A stretch of DNA of 64,000 nt from Aquibium microcysteis (lineage in GTDB: Bacteria > Pseudomonadota > Alphaproteobacteria > Rhizobiales > Rhizobiaceae). The notes beneath the pieces are model-generated. The model was not told where the DNA came from and ran no database searches. It saw only the letters and a list, made by a program, of their open reading frames with translations. Below, piece after piece: positions 27,240-35,796 of this stretch; positions within the stretch are counted from its first letter, which is position 1, and every line of letters starts with the position of its first letter. A program made the translations under genes and the position numbers. The stretch is taken from assembly GCF_014495845.1 (NCBI RefSeq), contig NZ_CP061080.1, positions 5,322,001 to 5,386,000 on the forward strand, read 5' to 3'.

Positions 27240-28118
27240 TTGGACGTCTTCATCCAGATCGTCGCTTCCGGCCTCACCCTCGGCGCCATGTACGCGGTGG
27301 CCACCGTCGGCCTGTCCCTGGTCTATGGCTCGCTCAACATGCTCAACATGGCGCATGGTGCGATCCTGACGCTCGGCGGCTATCTCTGCTATGCCGGCAT
27401 CCAGCACCTCGGGCTGCACCCGGCCCTGGCGCTGGCCGGCGCGGCGGCGCTCTGCGCGGTGGTCGGGCTTCTGATCTATCTCGGTGCGGCGCTGCCGCTG
27501 CTGCGCGCCGAGGGCTTCGAGACCAACGTCTTCATCGCCACCATCGGCATCGGTTCGATCCTCGAGAACCTGATGCTCAAGGGCTTCGGTCCCTACCCGA
27601 TCCCGCAGCCGCTCGCGGTGCCGGGCCACGTCGTCCTCGGCAACGTCCACGTTCCGTTGCAGAACCTCTTCATCCTCGGCGTCGCGGTCGTGCTGATGGC
27701 GGCCGTCGCCTTCGTGCTGGAGCGCACCCGCACCGGCCGCGCCATCCGAGCCACCTCGATGAACCGCGAAGCCGCGCAACTGATGGGCGTCCGGGTCGGC
27801 CGCGTCTATGCCCAGGTGCTCGCCGTCTCCGGCGCGCTGGCGGCAGTCTCGGGCGTCATGATCTCGTCGATCGCCACGCTCTCGCCAGTGATGGGCGGCG
27901 ACCCGATGCTGAAGGCCTTCATCGTCTGCGTCGTCGCCGGCCTCGGCAACGTCTACGGCGCGGTGGTCGCCGCCATCGCGCTCGGTCTGCTGGAAGCCGC
28001 CACGCAGTACATCCTCGGCGTCCGCTGGAGCTTCGCGACACTGCTCCTCATCGTCATCCTCGTTCTCATCTGGCGGCCCTACGGGCTCTTCGGGCGGACC
28101 CAGGTGGTGCGGCTGTGA
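27240..28118 (+). CDS. ABC transporter permease, LivH-like
   Basis: The 292-residue protein is highly hydrophobic with about eight membrane segments, begins MDVFIQIVASGLTLGAMYAV and has the LivH hallmarks YGSLNMLNMAHG and VVAGLGNVYGAVVAAI. Translation starts at a TTG (27240), three bases after the livF-like stop. It is one half of the membrane channel. Confidence 0.92.
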   Translation: MDVFIQIVASGLTLGAMYAVATVGLSLVYGSLNMLNMAHGAILTLGGYLCYAGIQHLGLHPALALAGAAALCAVVGLLIYLGAALPLLRAEGFETNVFIATIGIGSILENLMLKGFGPYPIPQPLAVPGHVVLGNVHVPLQNLFILGVAVVLMAAVAFVLERTRTGRAIRATSMNREAAQLMGVRVGRVYAQVLAVSGALAAVSGVMISSIATLSPVMGGDPMLKAFIVCVVAGLGNVYGAVVAAIALGLLEAATQYILGVRWSFATLLLIVILVLIWRPYGLFGRTQVVRL

Positions 28119-29104
28119 CTCCCGTGAAACGCGACATCCTCGTCGGCCTCGTCCTCGTCGCGGCCGCCTGCGCGCTGCCCTTCCTGTTTCCGGGGCGCTA
28201 CGTCGTCACCCAGGCGACGCTGTTCTTCGTCTGGGCGGTCGTCGTGGTGCAGTGGAACCTGGTGCTCGGCGTCGGCGGTATCTTCTCGCTGGCGCAGATG
28301 GCGCTGTTTGCCACCGGCGCCTACGCCACCGCGATGATGGGCTTCTACTGGAAGGTGCCGATGCTGGCGGCGATCCCGCTTTCCGGCGTCGTCACGGTGG
28401 CCGTCGGCATGCTGATCGGGCTCGCCTGCCTGCGCCTGCGCGGCCCCTACGTCGCGCTCCTGACGCTCGCCATCGCGCAGGTCATGTACGTGCTGATCGT
28501 CAACGACACCGCCTGCTTCACCACGACCGGCGGCTGCATGCCGCTCTTCGGCGGCGTGCGCGGCATCGGCCAGTTCGGCGACCTCGGCTTCCGCGCGCTG
28601 ATGCCGAAGACCTGGCACGTCGCGCATTATTTCGTCGCGCTCGGCCTTCTGGTCGTGGCGGTGGCGACGTCGATCGTCATCATCCGCGGCCCGCTCGGCC
28701 TCGCCTTCCGCGCGCTGCGCGACAATCCGGGCTACGCCGTCTCGCGCGGCATCAGCCGCTTCAAGTACCAGCTCTGGATCTTCGCGGTCTCGGCCTTCCT
28801 GACGGGCGTCGCCGGCGGCTTCTACGCCGTGCAGTTCCGCGTCGTCGGCCCGACGGTGTTCTCGTTCCAGCTGCTCCTGTTCCTGATCGCGATGATCGTG
28901 GTCGGCGGGCTCGGCACCATCTGGGGACCGCTGCTCGGCGCCGCGGTGCTGATGCTGGCCGACGAGGGCATGAAGGAACTGTCCGACTACCGCAACATCG
29001 GCCTCGGCCTGCTGCTGGTGCTGTTCATCATCCTGCAGCCGGGTGGGCTAGTGAGGATGTTCTCGCGCAAGGCGAAGGCTCCCGCAGACACGCCACAGGC
29101 CTAG
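28115..29104 (+). CDS. ABC transporter permease, LivM-like
   Basis: The 329-residue protein has about nine membrane segments and the LivM motifs NLVLGVGGIFSLAQMALFA, FRALRDN and GGLGTIWGPLLGA. The GTG start at 28115 overlaps the livH-like stop (GTGA). A second GTG nine bases later is also possible. It is the last gene of the deacetylase/ABC operon and is followed by two hairpins. Confidence 0.9.
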   Translation: MTPVKRDILVGLVLVAAACALPFLFPGRYVVTQATLFFVWAVVVVQWNLVLGVGGIFSLAQMALFATGAYATAMMGFYWKVPMLAAIPLSGVVTVAVGMLIGLACLRLRGPYVALLTLAIAQVMYVLIVNDTACFTTTGGCMPLFGGVRGIGQFGDLGFRALMPKTWHVAHYFVALGLLVVAVATSIVIIRGPLGLAFRALRDNPGYAVSRGISRFKYQLWIFAVSAFLTGVAGGFYAVQFRVVGPTVFSFQLLLFLIAMIVVGGLGTIWGPLLGAAVLMLADEGMKELSDYRNIGLGLLLVLFIILQPGGLVRMFSRKAKAPADTPQA

Positions 29105-29152
29105 CCGCGGCGTCGCTGCGCCAGGCGAGCGGCGATACGCAGGAGTCGGGAG

Positions 29153-29198
29153 GGAGGCCGTCCGGGCCTCCGCCGGTAGCCGTACCGTCGGGGTACGG
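29153..29198. terminator. Tandem hairpins between convergent operons
   Basis: Two 7-bp stems with 5-base loops follow each other: GGAGGCC/GGCCTCC (29153-29171) and CCGTACC/GGTACGG (29180-29198). There is no T-run, so Rho-independent termination is not certain. Their place between the ends of the livM-like and metE-like genes suggests a bidirectional stop. Confidence 0.5.
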
Positions 29199-29201
29199 GG
29201 C

Positions 29202-30239
29202 CTATTGCAGCTCGCGCCTTACGATCGCCGCACCGTCGGCCATCGCCTTCATCTTGCCGAAGGCGACCTCGCGCGGCAGGTATTTCAGGCCGCAGTCCGG
29301 CGCGATCACGATCCGCGCCGCATCGACGTTCGGCAGCGCGCGGCGGATGCGCGCCGCCACGATCTCCGGCGTCTCGATCTCGTGCGTGGAGAGATCGAGC
29401 ACGCCGAGGATGATCTTCTTGTCCGGCAGGGTCTTCAGCACCGAGGTGTCGAGGTTCGACTGCGCCGTCTCGATCGACACCGCCTTGCACGAGCAGCCCG
29501 AGAATTCCGGCAGGAAGGAATAGCCTTCCGGCCGATGGTGGATGATGGCGGCATAGCCGAAGCAGATGTGCACGGCCGTCTCGCCCTCGATCCCGTCCAG
29601 CGCCCGGTTCAGCGCGGCCAGCCCGTACTGCCGCGCCGGCTCCGGCCGCGCCTGCATGTAGGGCTCGTCGATCTGGACGATGTCGGCGCCCGCGGCGAAG
29701 AGGTCGCGGATCTCCGCGTTCACCGCCGCCGCGTAGTCGAGCGCCATCTCGGCCGGGTCGTCATAATAGTCGTTCTGCGCCTGCTGCGACATGGTGAAGG
29801 GGCCGGGCACGGTGATCTTGATCGTCCGGTCGGTGTTGGCCCGCAGGAACCTCACGTCGCCCGCCTCCACGGCATGGCGCCGCGCGATCTTGCCCACCAC
29901 GCGCGGCACCGGGTTCGGGTGCCCGGAGCGGTCGAGCGCGGAACCGGGATTGTCGATGTCGACGCCGTCGAGCGCGGTGGCGAAGCGGTTCGAATAGCTC
30001 TCGCGCCGCATCTCGCCGTCGGTGATGATGTCGAGCCCGGCACGCTCCTGGTCGCGGATCGCAAGCAGCGTCGCGTCGTTCTGCGCCTCCTCCAGGAACT
30101 CCGGCGCGACGCGCCAGAGTTCGCGCGCCCGCACCCGCGGGGGAAAACGCCCGGCGAGTTTGCCGCGGTCGATCAGCCATTCGGGCTGGGCGTAGGAACC
30201 GACGAGCGACGTCGGCAGAAGCGGCAGAGTCCGGGCCAT
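29202..30239 (-). CDS. MetE C-terminal-like (cobalamin-independent methionine synthase II family) protein
   Basis: The 345-residue protein is a single TIM barrel equivalent to the C-terminal domain of MetE. Zinc ligands are visible as HIC (H-x-C) in the AVHICFGY block and Cys in PDCGLKYL; GSY and ITDGEMRRE match the N-terminal family motifs. Stand-alone members act as methyl or alkyl transferases to thiols, or on other C-S chemistry (e.g. epoxyalkane:CoM transferase). The start at 30239 has GGGAGGA upstream. It follows the amidohydrolase gene in what looks like one operon, under the IclR-type operator at 31879. A role in the linked catabolic pathway rather than methionine synthesis is inferred. 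Confidence 0.85.
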   Translation of the reverse strand: MARTLPLLPTSLVGSYAQPEWLIDRGKLAGRFPPRVRARELWRVAPEFLEEAQNDATLLAIRDQERAGLDIITDGEMRRESYSNRFATALDGVDIDNPGSALDRSGHPNPVPRVVGKIARRHAVEAGDVRFLRANTDRTIKITVPGPFTMSQQAQNDYYDDPAEMALDYAAAVNAEIRDLFAAGADIVQIDEPYMQARPEPARQYGLAALNRALDGIEGETAVHICFGYAAIIHHRPEGYSFLPEFSGCSCKAVSIETAQSNLDTSVLKTLPDKKIILGVLDLSTHEIETPEIVAARIRRALPNVDAARIVIAPDCGLKYLPREVAFGKMKAMADGAAIVRRELQ

Positions 30240-30298
30240 CGAAGTCCTCCCTTGCAAAGGCCGTGCCGGCGGCGCCTCCTCGCGCCGCCGGGTAGCGA

Positions 30299-31801
30299 TC
30301 AGGCTCGGAAGAGATCCTGCTCCACGCCCGCCGCCGAGAAGAGATGGTCGCGGCTGGCCTCCAGCTCGCGCTTCAGCTTCGGCAGGTCGACGTCGAGCAG
30401 TTTTCCCTTCCACTTGCGCAGCTTGCCGGCCACCATGACGCTGTCGACGTTCGACCGCTCCATGAGGGTCACGACGGCACCCGGCACGTGGTTCAGCGGC
30501 GTCACGTTGATGGCGCCTGCGTCGAGCAGCACGATGTCGGCTTCCTTGCCCGGCGTCAACGACCCCGTGCGGGAACCGAGCTTCAGACCCTTCGCGCCCT
30601 CCAGCGTGGCGAAGCGGATCACGTCGCGCGAAGTCAGGAGCCGCGGCACGTCGGTGTCGCCGGCGAGCGCCTTCTCGTTGGCGAAGGCGCGCTGCAGGGT
30701 GAAGGCCGAGCGCATCTGGGTGAACGGATCGGCCGTCATGGTGCATTCGACGTCCGACGACAGCGACGGCTGCATGCCCAGGTCGAGCGCCTTCTGGATC
30801 GGCGGCATGCCGTGGCGCATCGCCATCTCGATCGGCACCGCGAGCGACACGTGGCTGCCCGCGTCCGCCGCCTTCTGCCAGGCCATGTCGGACATGCCGG
30901 TCATGTGGATGAAGATGTTGTCGGGGCCGAACATGCCGGCCTCCGCCATCTGGTCGAAGGTCGGGCGCATGCCGAAGGTCCCGACCACGTGCAGCGCGAC
31001 CGGAATGCCGAGTTCGCGGCCGATCTTCCAGGACTCCTCGTAGCCCGGAATGTAGATCTCTCCACCCATGACCATCGTCAGCAGCTGGTCGTCGGAGGAG
31101 AAGTACTGCTCTTTCAGGCGGCGCGCGTCGGCCGGATACTTCGCCCGGTCGCCCCAGCCCTCGAAATAGCCGAAGACGGCGCGGCGCCCGGCGTCCTGCA
31201 GCGCCTTCACCACCGCGTCCGAATGCTCGGGCGAGTGGTGGATCTGCGAGACGTCCATCACCGTGGTCACGCCCGCGTCGAGCTGGGCGATGCCGCCGAA
31301 CAGCTCGTTGATGTAGACGTCCTCCGGCCGGTAGACCATGGAGAACTTCTGCAGGATGTATTCGTAGTAGTTGATGGCGTTCTCGGGCTTGCCGTCGTTG
31401 ACGAGAATGCCGTCCGCCAGGAAGCTCCGCAGCGCCGTCTCGAACTGGTGATGGTGGGTGTCGATGAAGCCCGGCATGACGATCATGCCGCTGGCGTCGA
31501 TGATCTCCGCGTCCCCGGCGTCGAGGTTCGGGCCGATGCCTTCGATCCGCTTGCCGACCACCAGAACGTCGGCCTCGGCGAAGTCCCCTACCTCCGGGTC
31601 CATGCTCAGCACGTGGCCGCCCCGGATGAGGACGCGCCGCCCCTCCTCGCCGGTGCCTTGCGGCGTCTCCTGCGCGGACGCGACGCCGGTCGCCGCGAAC
31701 ACGCCTGCGGCCGCGGCGCCCGCCACCAGCGACGCCTTGAGGAAGTCGCGCCGCGACTCGCAGTCGACCGGCGGACGGCCCTGATCACACATCCTGCACA
31801 T
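30299..31801 (-). CDS. Tat-exported amidohydrolase family protein (SsnA/chlorohydrolase type)
   Basis: The 500-residue protein starts MCRMCDQG, then has a twin-arginine signal SRRDFLKAS and an Ala-rich helix ending ASAQE. The mature enzyme has the amidohydrolase metal ligands: GFIDTHHHQ (HxH), LHVVG, a second His in IHMTG, and Asp in SSDVE. Length and motifs match the cytosine deaminase/atrazine chlorohydrolase group, which hydrolyse amide, amine or chloro substituents. Tat export places it in the periplasm. It is transcribed from the IclR-type promoter/operator about 75-130 bases upstream. Confidence 0.88.
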   Translation of the reverse strand: MCRMCDQGRPPVDCESRRDFLKASLVAGAAAAGVFAATGVASAQETPQGTGEEGRRVLIRGGHVLSMDPEVGDFAEADVLVVGKRIEGIGPNLDAGDAEIIDASGMIVMPGFIDTHHHQFETALRSFLADGILVNDGKPENAINYYEYILQKFSMVYRPEDVYINELFGGIAQLDAGVTTVMDVSQIHHSPEHSDAVVKALQDAGRRAVFGYFEGWGDRAKYPADARRLKEQYFSSDDQLLTMVMGGEIYIPGYEESWKIGRELGIPVALHVVGTFGMRPTFDQMAEAGMFGPDNIFIHMTGMSDMAWQKAADAGSHVSLAVPIEMAMRHGMPPIQKALDLGMQPSLSSDVECTMTADPFTQMRSAFTLQRAFANEKALAGDTDVPRLLTSRDVIRFATLEGAKGLKLGSRTGSLTPGKEADIVLLDAGAINVTPLNHVPGAVVTLMERSNVDSVMVAGKLRKWKGKLLDVDLPKLKRELEASRDHLFSAAGVEQDLFRA

Positions 31802-31877
31802 GTTCTCTCCTCCCGAGACGAAACCGTTTCAGTGGCAGGCGGCGCTTCTCCCCCTCGGGCTGGCGGTCCTGCGTCGA

Positions 31878-31936
31878 ATTTTCGCTATGCGAAAATATTT
31901 TCGGAAAGTGTATGCCGCAGCGTGAACTTCTGTCAA
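31878..31936 (-). promoter_or_regulatory. Promoter and IclR-type operator of the amidohydrolase operon
   Basis: On the minus strand TTGACA (31936-31931) is followed after 18 bases by TACACT (31912-31907). A 19-bp palindrome ATTTTCGC-TAT-GCGAAAAT (31878-31896) then follows, containing TTTTCG-N5-CGAAAA. The operator sits just downstream of the -10 box, where a bound repressor would block transcription. The same arrangement recurs at 33724-33786. Confidence 0.7.
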
Positions 31937-31977
31937 CGACCGTTTCGGCCGCGGTGATGGTTTGGATGACGCCGACT

Positions 31978-32793
31978 TCAGCGCGTGCCGATGATCGATT
32001 CCAGCACCGGGTAGCGCGACAGCGTATGCGCGAGGCGGGCGGCCGATGCCCGCAGCGGCTGGAGCCGCTTCTCGACGAGGTCCTCGGCGGTCACGAGGCC
32101 GGTATAGCCGGAGGTGTTGAGCGCGGCGATCGGACGGCCCGACGCGCCGCGGATCGGCACGGCGAGTGCCGTGATGCCGTAGTCGAGTTGGTCCGTCGAG
32201 GTCGAGTAGTTCTTCTCGCGCACCTCGAGGACGATGTCCTTCAGCGCCGCCTTGTCGACGACCGTCTTCTTGGTGAGCGCCACGGGCTCCACCTCGCGCA
32301 GGTAGCGATCGAAGGCGGCATCGGGAAGCCCCGCCAGAAGCACCCGGCCGAGCGAGGTGGCATGCGCGGGATAGCGCGCGCCGACGACGGCGGTCGGCCG
32401 CCGCGCCCGCTGCTCCGAATAGTGCGCGATGTAGAGCACGTCGTGGCCTTCGAGCGTCGCCACCGACGACGCGTCCCCGAAGGTCCCCACGAGATGACGC
32501 AGTTCCGGCTGCAGGATCTCGTCCACGCGCGCCGAGAAATAGAAGGCAGAGCCGAGGCTCATAACCTTCGGCCGCAGGTGGAAGCGCTTGTTGGTCTGGC
32601 CGACATAGCCCAGCGCCTGCAGCGTGATCAGGCTGCGCCGGGCGGCGGCGGGGCTGAGCCCCACGCGCCGCGCGACGTCGCTCAGCGTCATCTCGGGATG
32701 CTCGGAATCGAAGCTTTCGAGGATCGACAGCCCCTTGGCCAGCGCCTCGACGAACTCCGCCGGCCGGGCCGCGTCCGGATTGTCTTCGAGCAT
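31978..32793 (-). CDS. IclR family transcriptional regulator (PcaR/PobR-like)
   Basis: The 271-residue protein has an N-terminal winged helix (residues about 15-75: FVEALAKGLSILESF, TLSDVARRVGLSPAAARRSLITL) and a C-terminal IclR effector domain (SLGRVLLAGL, YSTSTDQLDYGITALAVPI). This subgroup controls aromatic-acid catabolism, often responding to ring-cleavage products. It lies 11 bases after the dioxygenase gene in the same operon. Its probable binding sites TTTTCG-N5-CGAAAA lie before the amidohydrolase and lyase operons. Confidence 0.92.
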   Translation of the reverse strand: MLEDNPDAARPAEFVEALAKGLSILESFDSEHPEMTLSDVARRVGLSPAAARRSLITLQALGYVGQTNKRFHLRPKVMSLGSAFYFSARVDEILQPELRHLVGTFGDASSVATLEGHDVLYIAHYSEQRARRPTAVVGARYPAHATSLGRVLLAGLPDAAFDRYLREVEPVALTKKTVVDKAALKDIVLEVREKNYSTSTDQLDYGITALAVPIRGASGRPIAALNTSGYTGLVTAEDLVEKRLQPLRASAARLAHTLSRYPVLESIIGTR

Positions 32794-32804
32794 CGAATGT
32801 CTTC

Positions 32805-33662
32805 TCAGTCCCCGGGGGCCAGTACGAAGTCGAACTTCAGCATCGCGTCCGGCTTGCGTTCCAGAGGCAGGTCGCCTGCCATCTCTGCCTTGTAGGGCAC
32901 GATCTTGGCAAGCAGCGACTTGCGGACACCGAAGACAGCGTCATTGTCGACATATTCGGTGTTCGCGAAGAAGACTTCCGTCGTGATCGACCGCATGCCG
33001 GGGGACCGGATCATGTAGTGCAGGTGCGCCGGACGCCAGGCATGCCGGTCGCCCGCCCTGAGCAGTTCGCCGACCGGGCCGTCATAGGGCACGGTGTACG
33101 GCTTGGGCAAGACGGTCGTATAGTAGTAGCGGCCCTGGTCGTCGGCCTCGAAGATGCCGCGCAGGTCGTACTTGTCCTGGCCGGCCTCCTGGATCGGATA
33201 GGTGCCCGACCCGTCGGCCTGCCAGGTGTCGACGATGGCGCCCGGCAGCGGATGGCCGAGCGAATCGCGCACGATGCCGTGGCACAGCACCGACACGCCC
33301 TCGCGCGGCCCGGCGAGATCGGCACCCAGCGCCTTGCGCGGCGCATTGTCGAGATAGAACGGCCCGAGATTGCTGCCCTCCGTCGCCCCGCCGCGCGTGT
33401 TGATCATGTCGACCAGCGCCGACAGCCCGAGCACGTCCGACAGCAGGATGAACTCGTGCCGCTCCGGCGTGGAGATCTTGCCGCAGTCGTAGAGGAAGGT
33501 CAGCATCCGCATCCATTCCTCGTGCGTCATGTTCGTTTCGCGCGCGAAGTCGTGCACGTGGTCGATCAGCGACCGCAGCAGGAACTCGAAGCGCGATCCC
33601 TCCTGCGTCCGGAAGCTCTTCTTCACGGCCTCGGTGATCGTGAACTGGTTGATGTCGGCCAT
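32805..33662 (-). CDS. Intradiol ring-cleavage dioxygenase (hydroxyquinol/catechol 1,2-dioxygenase-like)
   Basis: The 285-residue enzyme has the catechol-dioxygenase N-terminal helical domain (about residues 10-95) and the beta-sandwich catalytic domain (NLGPFYLDNAPR, DTWQADGSGTYP, RPAHLHY). The Tyr/Tyr/His/His iron(III) ligands are accounted for by Tyr in the YPIQ/YYYTT region and the two His of AHLHY. It cleaves a catechol or hydroxyquinol between the hydroxyls to a muconate or maleylacetate-type product. Start 33662 has GGGGAGGA upstream. It is followed by the IclR gene and divergent from the citryl-CoA-lyase-like operon. Confidence 0.9.
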   Translation of the reverse strand: MADINQFTITEAVKKSFRTQEGSRFEFLLRSLIDHVHDFARETNMTHEEWMRMLTFLYDCGKISTPERHEFILLSDVLGLSALVDMINTRGGATEGSNLGPFYLDNAPRKALGADLAGPREGVSVLCHGIVRDSLGHPLPGAIVDTWQADGSGTYPIQEAGQDKYDLRGIFEADDQGRYYYTTVLPKPYTVPYDGPVGELLRAGDRHAWRPAHLHYMIRSPGMRSITTEVFFANTEYVDNDAVFGVRKSLLAKIVPYKAEMAGDLPLERKPDAMLKFDFVLAPGD

Positions 33663-33723
33663 CGGCGCTGGTCCTCCCCTCATCTTCGACGGACGCGCGG
33701 CGTCCGCAACGGGACGCCGGCAC

Positions 33724-33786
33724 TTGACAGAAGCGTAAGGCCGCCCGTACTTTCCGACAAGAGAAAAAATTTTCGGAATGCGAAAA
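33724..33786 (+). promoter_or_regulatory. Promoter and IclR-type operator of the lyase/CoA-transferase/TRAP operon
   Basis: TTGACA (33724-33729), an 18-base spacer and TACTTT (33748-33753) are followed by TTTTCG-N5-CGAAAA (33770-33786), then GGGAGG and the ATG at 33804. The first ten bases TTGACAGAAG and the CTTTCCG near the -10 are shared with the amidohydrolase promoter. The dioxygenase/IclR operon leaves in the other direction from the same region. Confidence 0.7.
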
Positions 33787-33803
33787 ATCATCTGGGAGGC
33801 ACG

Positions 33804-34616
33804 ATGCGGATCGGCAAGCAGGAGGGCGCGTTCACCGCGATAGCGACCTCCGACGCGCATTCGATCACGGTGAGGGGGCATGACCTCTGCGCCGACCTGA
33901 TCGGCAAGATCGATTTCACCGACTATTTCTGGCTTCTCGTTCTTGGACGCAGGCCGACCGACACCCAGCGCGCGGTTGCCGATGCCTGCATGGTGGCCAT
34001 CGCCGAGCATGGGCTCGTGCCGAGCGTCCAGGCCGCGCGGATGACGCTGGCCGCCGCGCCCGAGGCCTGGCAGGGCGCCATGGCGGCGGGACTTCTCGGC
34101 ATGGGCAGCGTGGTCGCCGGCAGTTCGGAGATCGCCGGGCGATACCTCGTCGAGGTGGTCGCGGACGCCCGCCGCGACGGCGTCGACCTGAACTCTGCCG
34201 CCCGCCGCAGCCTCGAAGGGCTGAAGGCGCAGCGCGCCAAGGTGCCGGGCCTCGGCCATCCGCAGCACAGCGCCGGCGACCCGCGCGCCAACGTGCTTCT
34301 CGCCTTCGCCGACGAACGCGGCGTCTCGGGCGACCACGTCGCCTGCCTGCGGGCGCTCGGCGCGGAGGCGCCGGGCATCATGAACCTGCCGCTGCCGATC
34401 AACGTCTCCGGCGCGATCCCGGCGCTGATGCTCGACGCCGGCTGGCCGATCGAGGCGATGAAAGGCATCCCGCTGCTCGCGCGCGCAGCAGGCCTCGTCG
34501 CGCATCTCTACGAGGAATCGCAGCGCTCCATCGGCTTCATCATGTCCCACAAGGCGGACCAGGCGATCGCCTACGACGGACCCGCCGCGCATGGGGCCGG
34601 TGGAAAGACCGCGTGA
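33804..34616 (+). CDS. Citrate-synthase-fold protein (citryl-CoA lyase-like)
   Basis: The 270-residue protein has a short citrate-synthase-like fold. It keeps GLGHPQHSAGDPRA (equivalent of the active-site PGFGHxVY...DPRA loop), a DYFWLLVLGRRPT start segment like the FxExxYLLL region, and a C-terminal RAAGLVAHLYEE (RxxGxxAHxxE). Such short proteins are usually called citryl-CoA lyases and cleave or form C-C bonds next to a CoA thioester. It is too short for a housekeeping citrate synthase. It is first in an operon with a CoA-transferase, so a CoA-dependent cleavage of a ring-fission product is likely by inference. Confidence 0.78.
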   Translation: MRIGKQEGAFTAIATSDAHSITVRGHDLCADLIGKIDFTDYFWLLVLGRRPTDTQRAVADACMVAIAEHGLVPSVQAARMTLAAAPEAWQGAMAAGLLGMGSVVAGSSEIAGRYLVEVVADARRDGVDLNSAARRSLEGLKAQRAKVPGLGHPQHSAGDPRANVLLAFADERGVSGDHVACLRALGAEAPGIMNLPLPINVSGAIPALMLDAGWPIEAMKGIPLLARAAGLVAHLYEESQRSIGFIMSHKADQAIAYDGPAAHGAGGKTA

Positions 34617-34626
34617 GGATCGCCCT

Positions 34627-35772
34627 ATGACCAAGATACTCAAGGACATTCGCGTCATCGAGATGGGGACCTACATCACCGGGCCTGCGGCCGGGATGCA
34701 TCTGGCCGATCTCGGTGCCGACGTCGTGAAGGTCGAGCGGCCGGACGGCGGCGACCCGTTCCGCGCCTTCAAGGGCGGTCTCTACTCGCCGCACTTCCAG
34801 ACCTACAACCGCAACAAGCGCTCGATCGCCCTCGACACCGCGAAAGGCGGCGACCGCGCCGTCTTCCACGAGCTGATCGCGGGCGCGGACGTCTTCATCC
34901 AGAATTTCCGCCCCGGCGTCGCCGACCGTCTGGGCGCCGGCGCCGAGGAACTGCAGCGCATCAATCCGCGCCTCGTCTACTGCGCCATCACCGGTTTCGG
35001 CCAGACGGGACCGGCCCGCGACCGGCCGGCCTTCGACACGGTCGCGCAGGCCGCCAGCGGCTACCTGCGGCTTCTCACCCCGCCGACCAATCCCCGTGTC
35101 ATCGGCCCGGCCATCGCCGATTCCGTGACCGGCCATTATGCCGCCCTCGGCATCGTGGCGGCCCTGCTGGAGCGGTCGACCACCGGCAAGGGGCGCCGGC
35201 TCGACATCTCGATGCTCGAGGCGATGTGCCACTTCAACCTCGATTCCTTTACCCACTACTTCTCGATGGGCGAAGTGATGGGGCCGCTGAGCCGGCCGAT
35301 GGTCTCGCAATCCTACACCTTCCCCTGTTCGGACGAAAAATGGATCGCGATCCATCTGTCCTCGCCGCAGAAGTTCTGGGAGGGGCTCACCAAGTCGATC
35401 GGCCGCGAGGAACTGCGCTTCGACCCGCGTTTCGAGGACAGGCTCGACCGGATCCGGCACCAGCAGGATCTGATCGACATCATGACGCCGATCTTCGCCG
35501 GAAAGACCCGCGACGACTGGTGCGCGATCCTGCTCGCCAACGAGGTGCCCCACTCTCCCGCCTATGATTCCAACGAGGCGCTGGAGGATCCGCAGGCCCG
35601 CCATCTCCACATCGCGGTGGATGCCGAGCACCCGACGATGGGCGCCTTCAGGACCGTGCGTGCACCCTACAGCTTCGACGGTGAGCCGGATCTCGACGTC
35701 CTTCCGCCGCCCACGCTCGACGAGCATGGCGACGAGATCAGGGCCGAACTGTCACGGCGCAGGGCCGGCTGA
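34627..35772 (+). CDS. CaiB/BaiF family (class III) CoA-transferase
   Basis: The 381-residue protein has family III CoA-transferase motifs: RVIEMGTYITGPAAGMHLADLGADVVKVERP near the N-terminus, NRNKRSIALD, QNFRPGV, and an Asp in AIADSVTG that fits the catalytic aspartate. It moves CoA between carboxylic acids in the cytoplasm. The start 34627 lies 10 bases after the lyase gene, with TGAGGA as ribosome site. Together with the lyase it could activate and then cleave the dioxygenase product. Confidence 0.9.
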   Translation: MTKILKDIRVIEMGTYITGPAAGMHLADLGADVVKVERPDGGDPFRAFKGGLYSPHFQTYNRNKRSIALDTAKGGDRAVFHELIAGADVFIQNFRPGVADRLGAGAEELQRINPRLVYCAITGFGQTGPARDRPAFDTVAQAASGYLRLLTPPTNPRVIGPAIADSVTGHYAALGIVAALLERSTTGKGRRLDISMLEAMCHFNLDSFTHYFSMGEVMGPLSRPMVSQSYTFPCSDEKWIAIHLSSPQKFWEGLTKSIGREELRFDPRFEDRLDRIRHQQDLIDIMTPIFAGKTRDDWCAILLANEVPHSPAYDSNEALEDPQARHLHIAVDAEHPTMGAFRTVRAPYSFDGEPDLDVLPPPTLDEHGDEIRAELSRRRAG

Positions 35773-35796
35773 CGCCGGCGAAGGGGGGAGGAGACC

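Noticed and set aside
33804..34616. Housekeeping citrate synthase
   Set aside because: Only 270 residues, with an altered active-site loop and a catabolic-operon setting.
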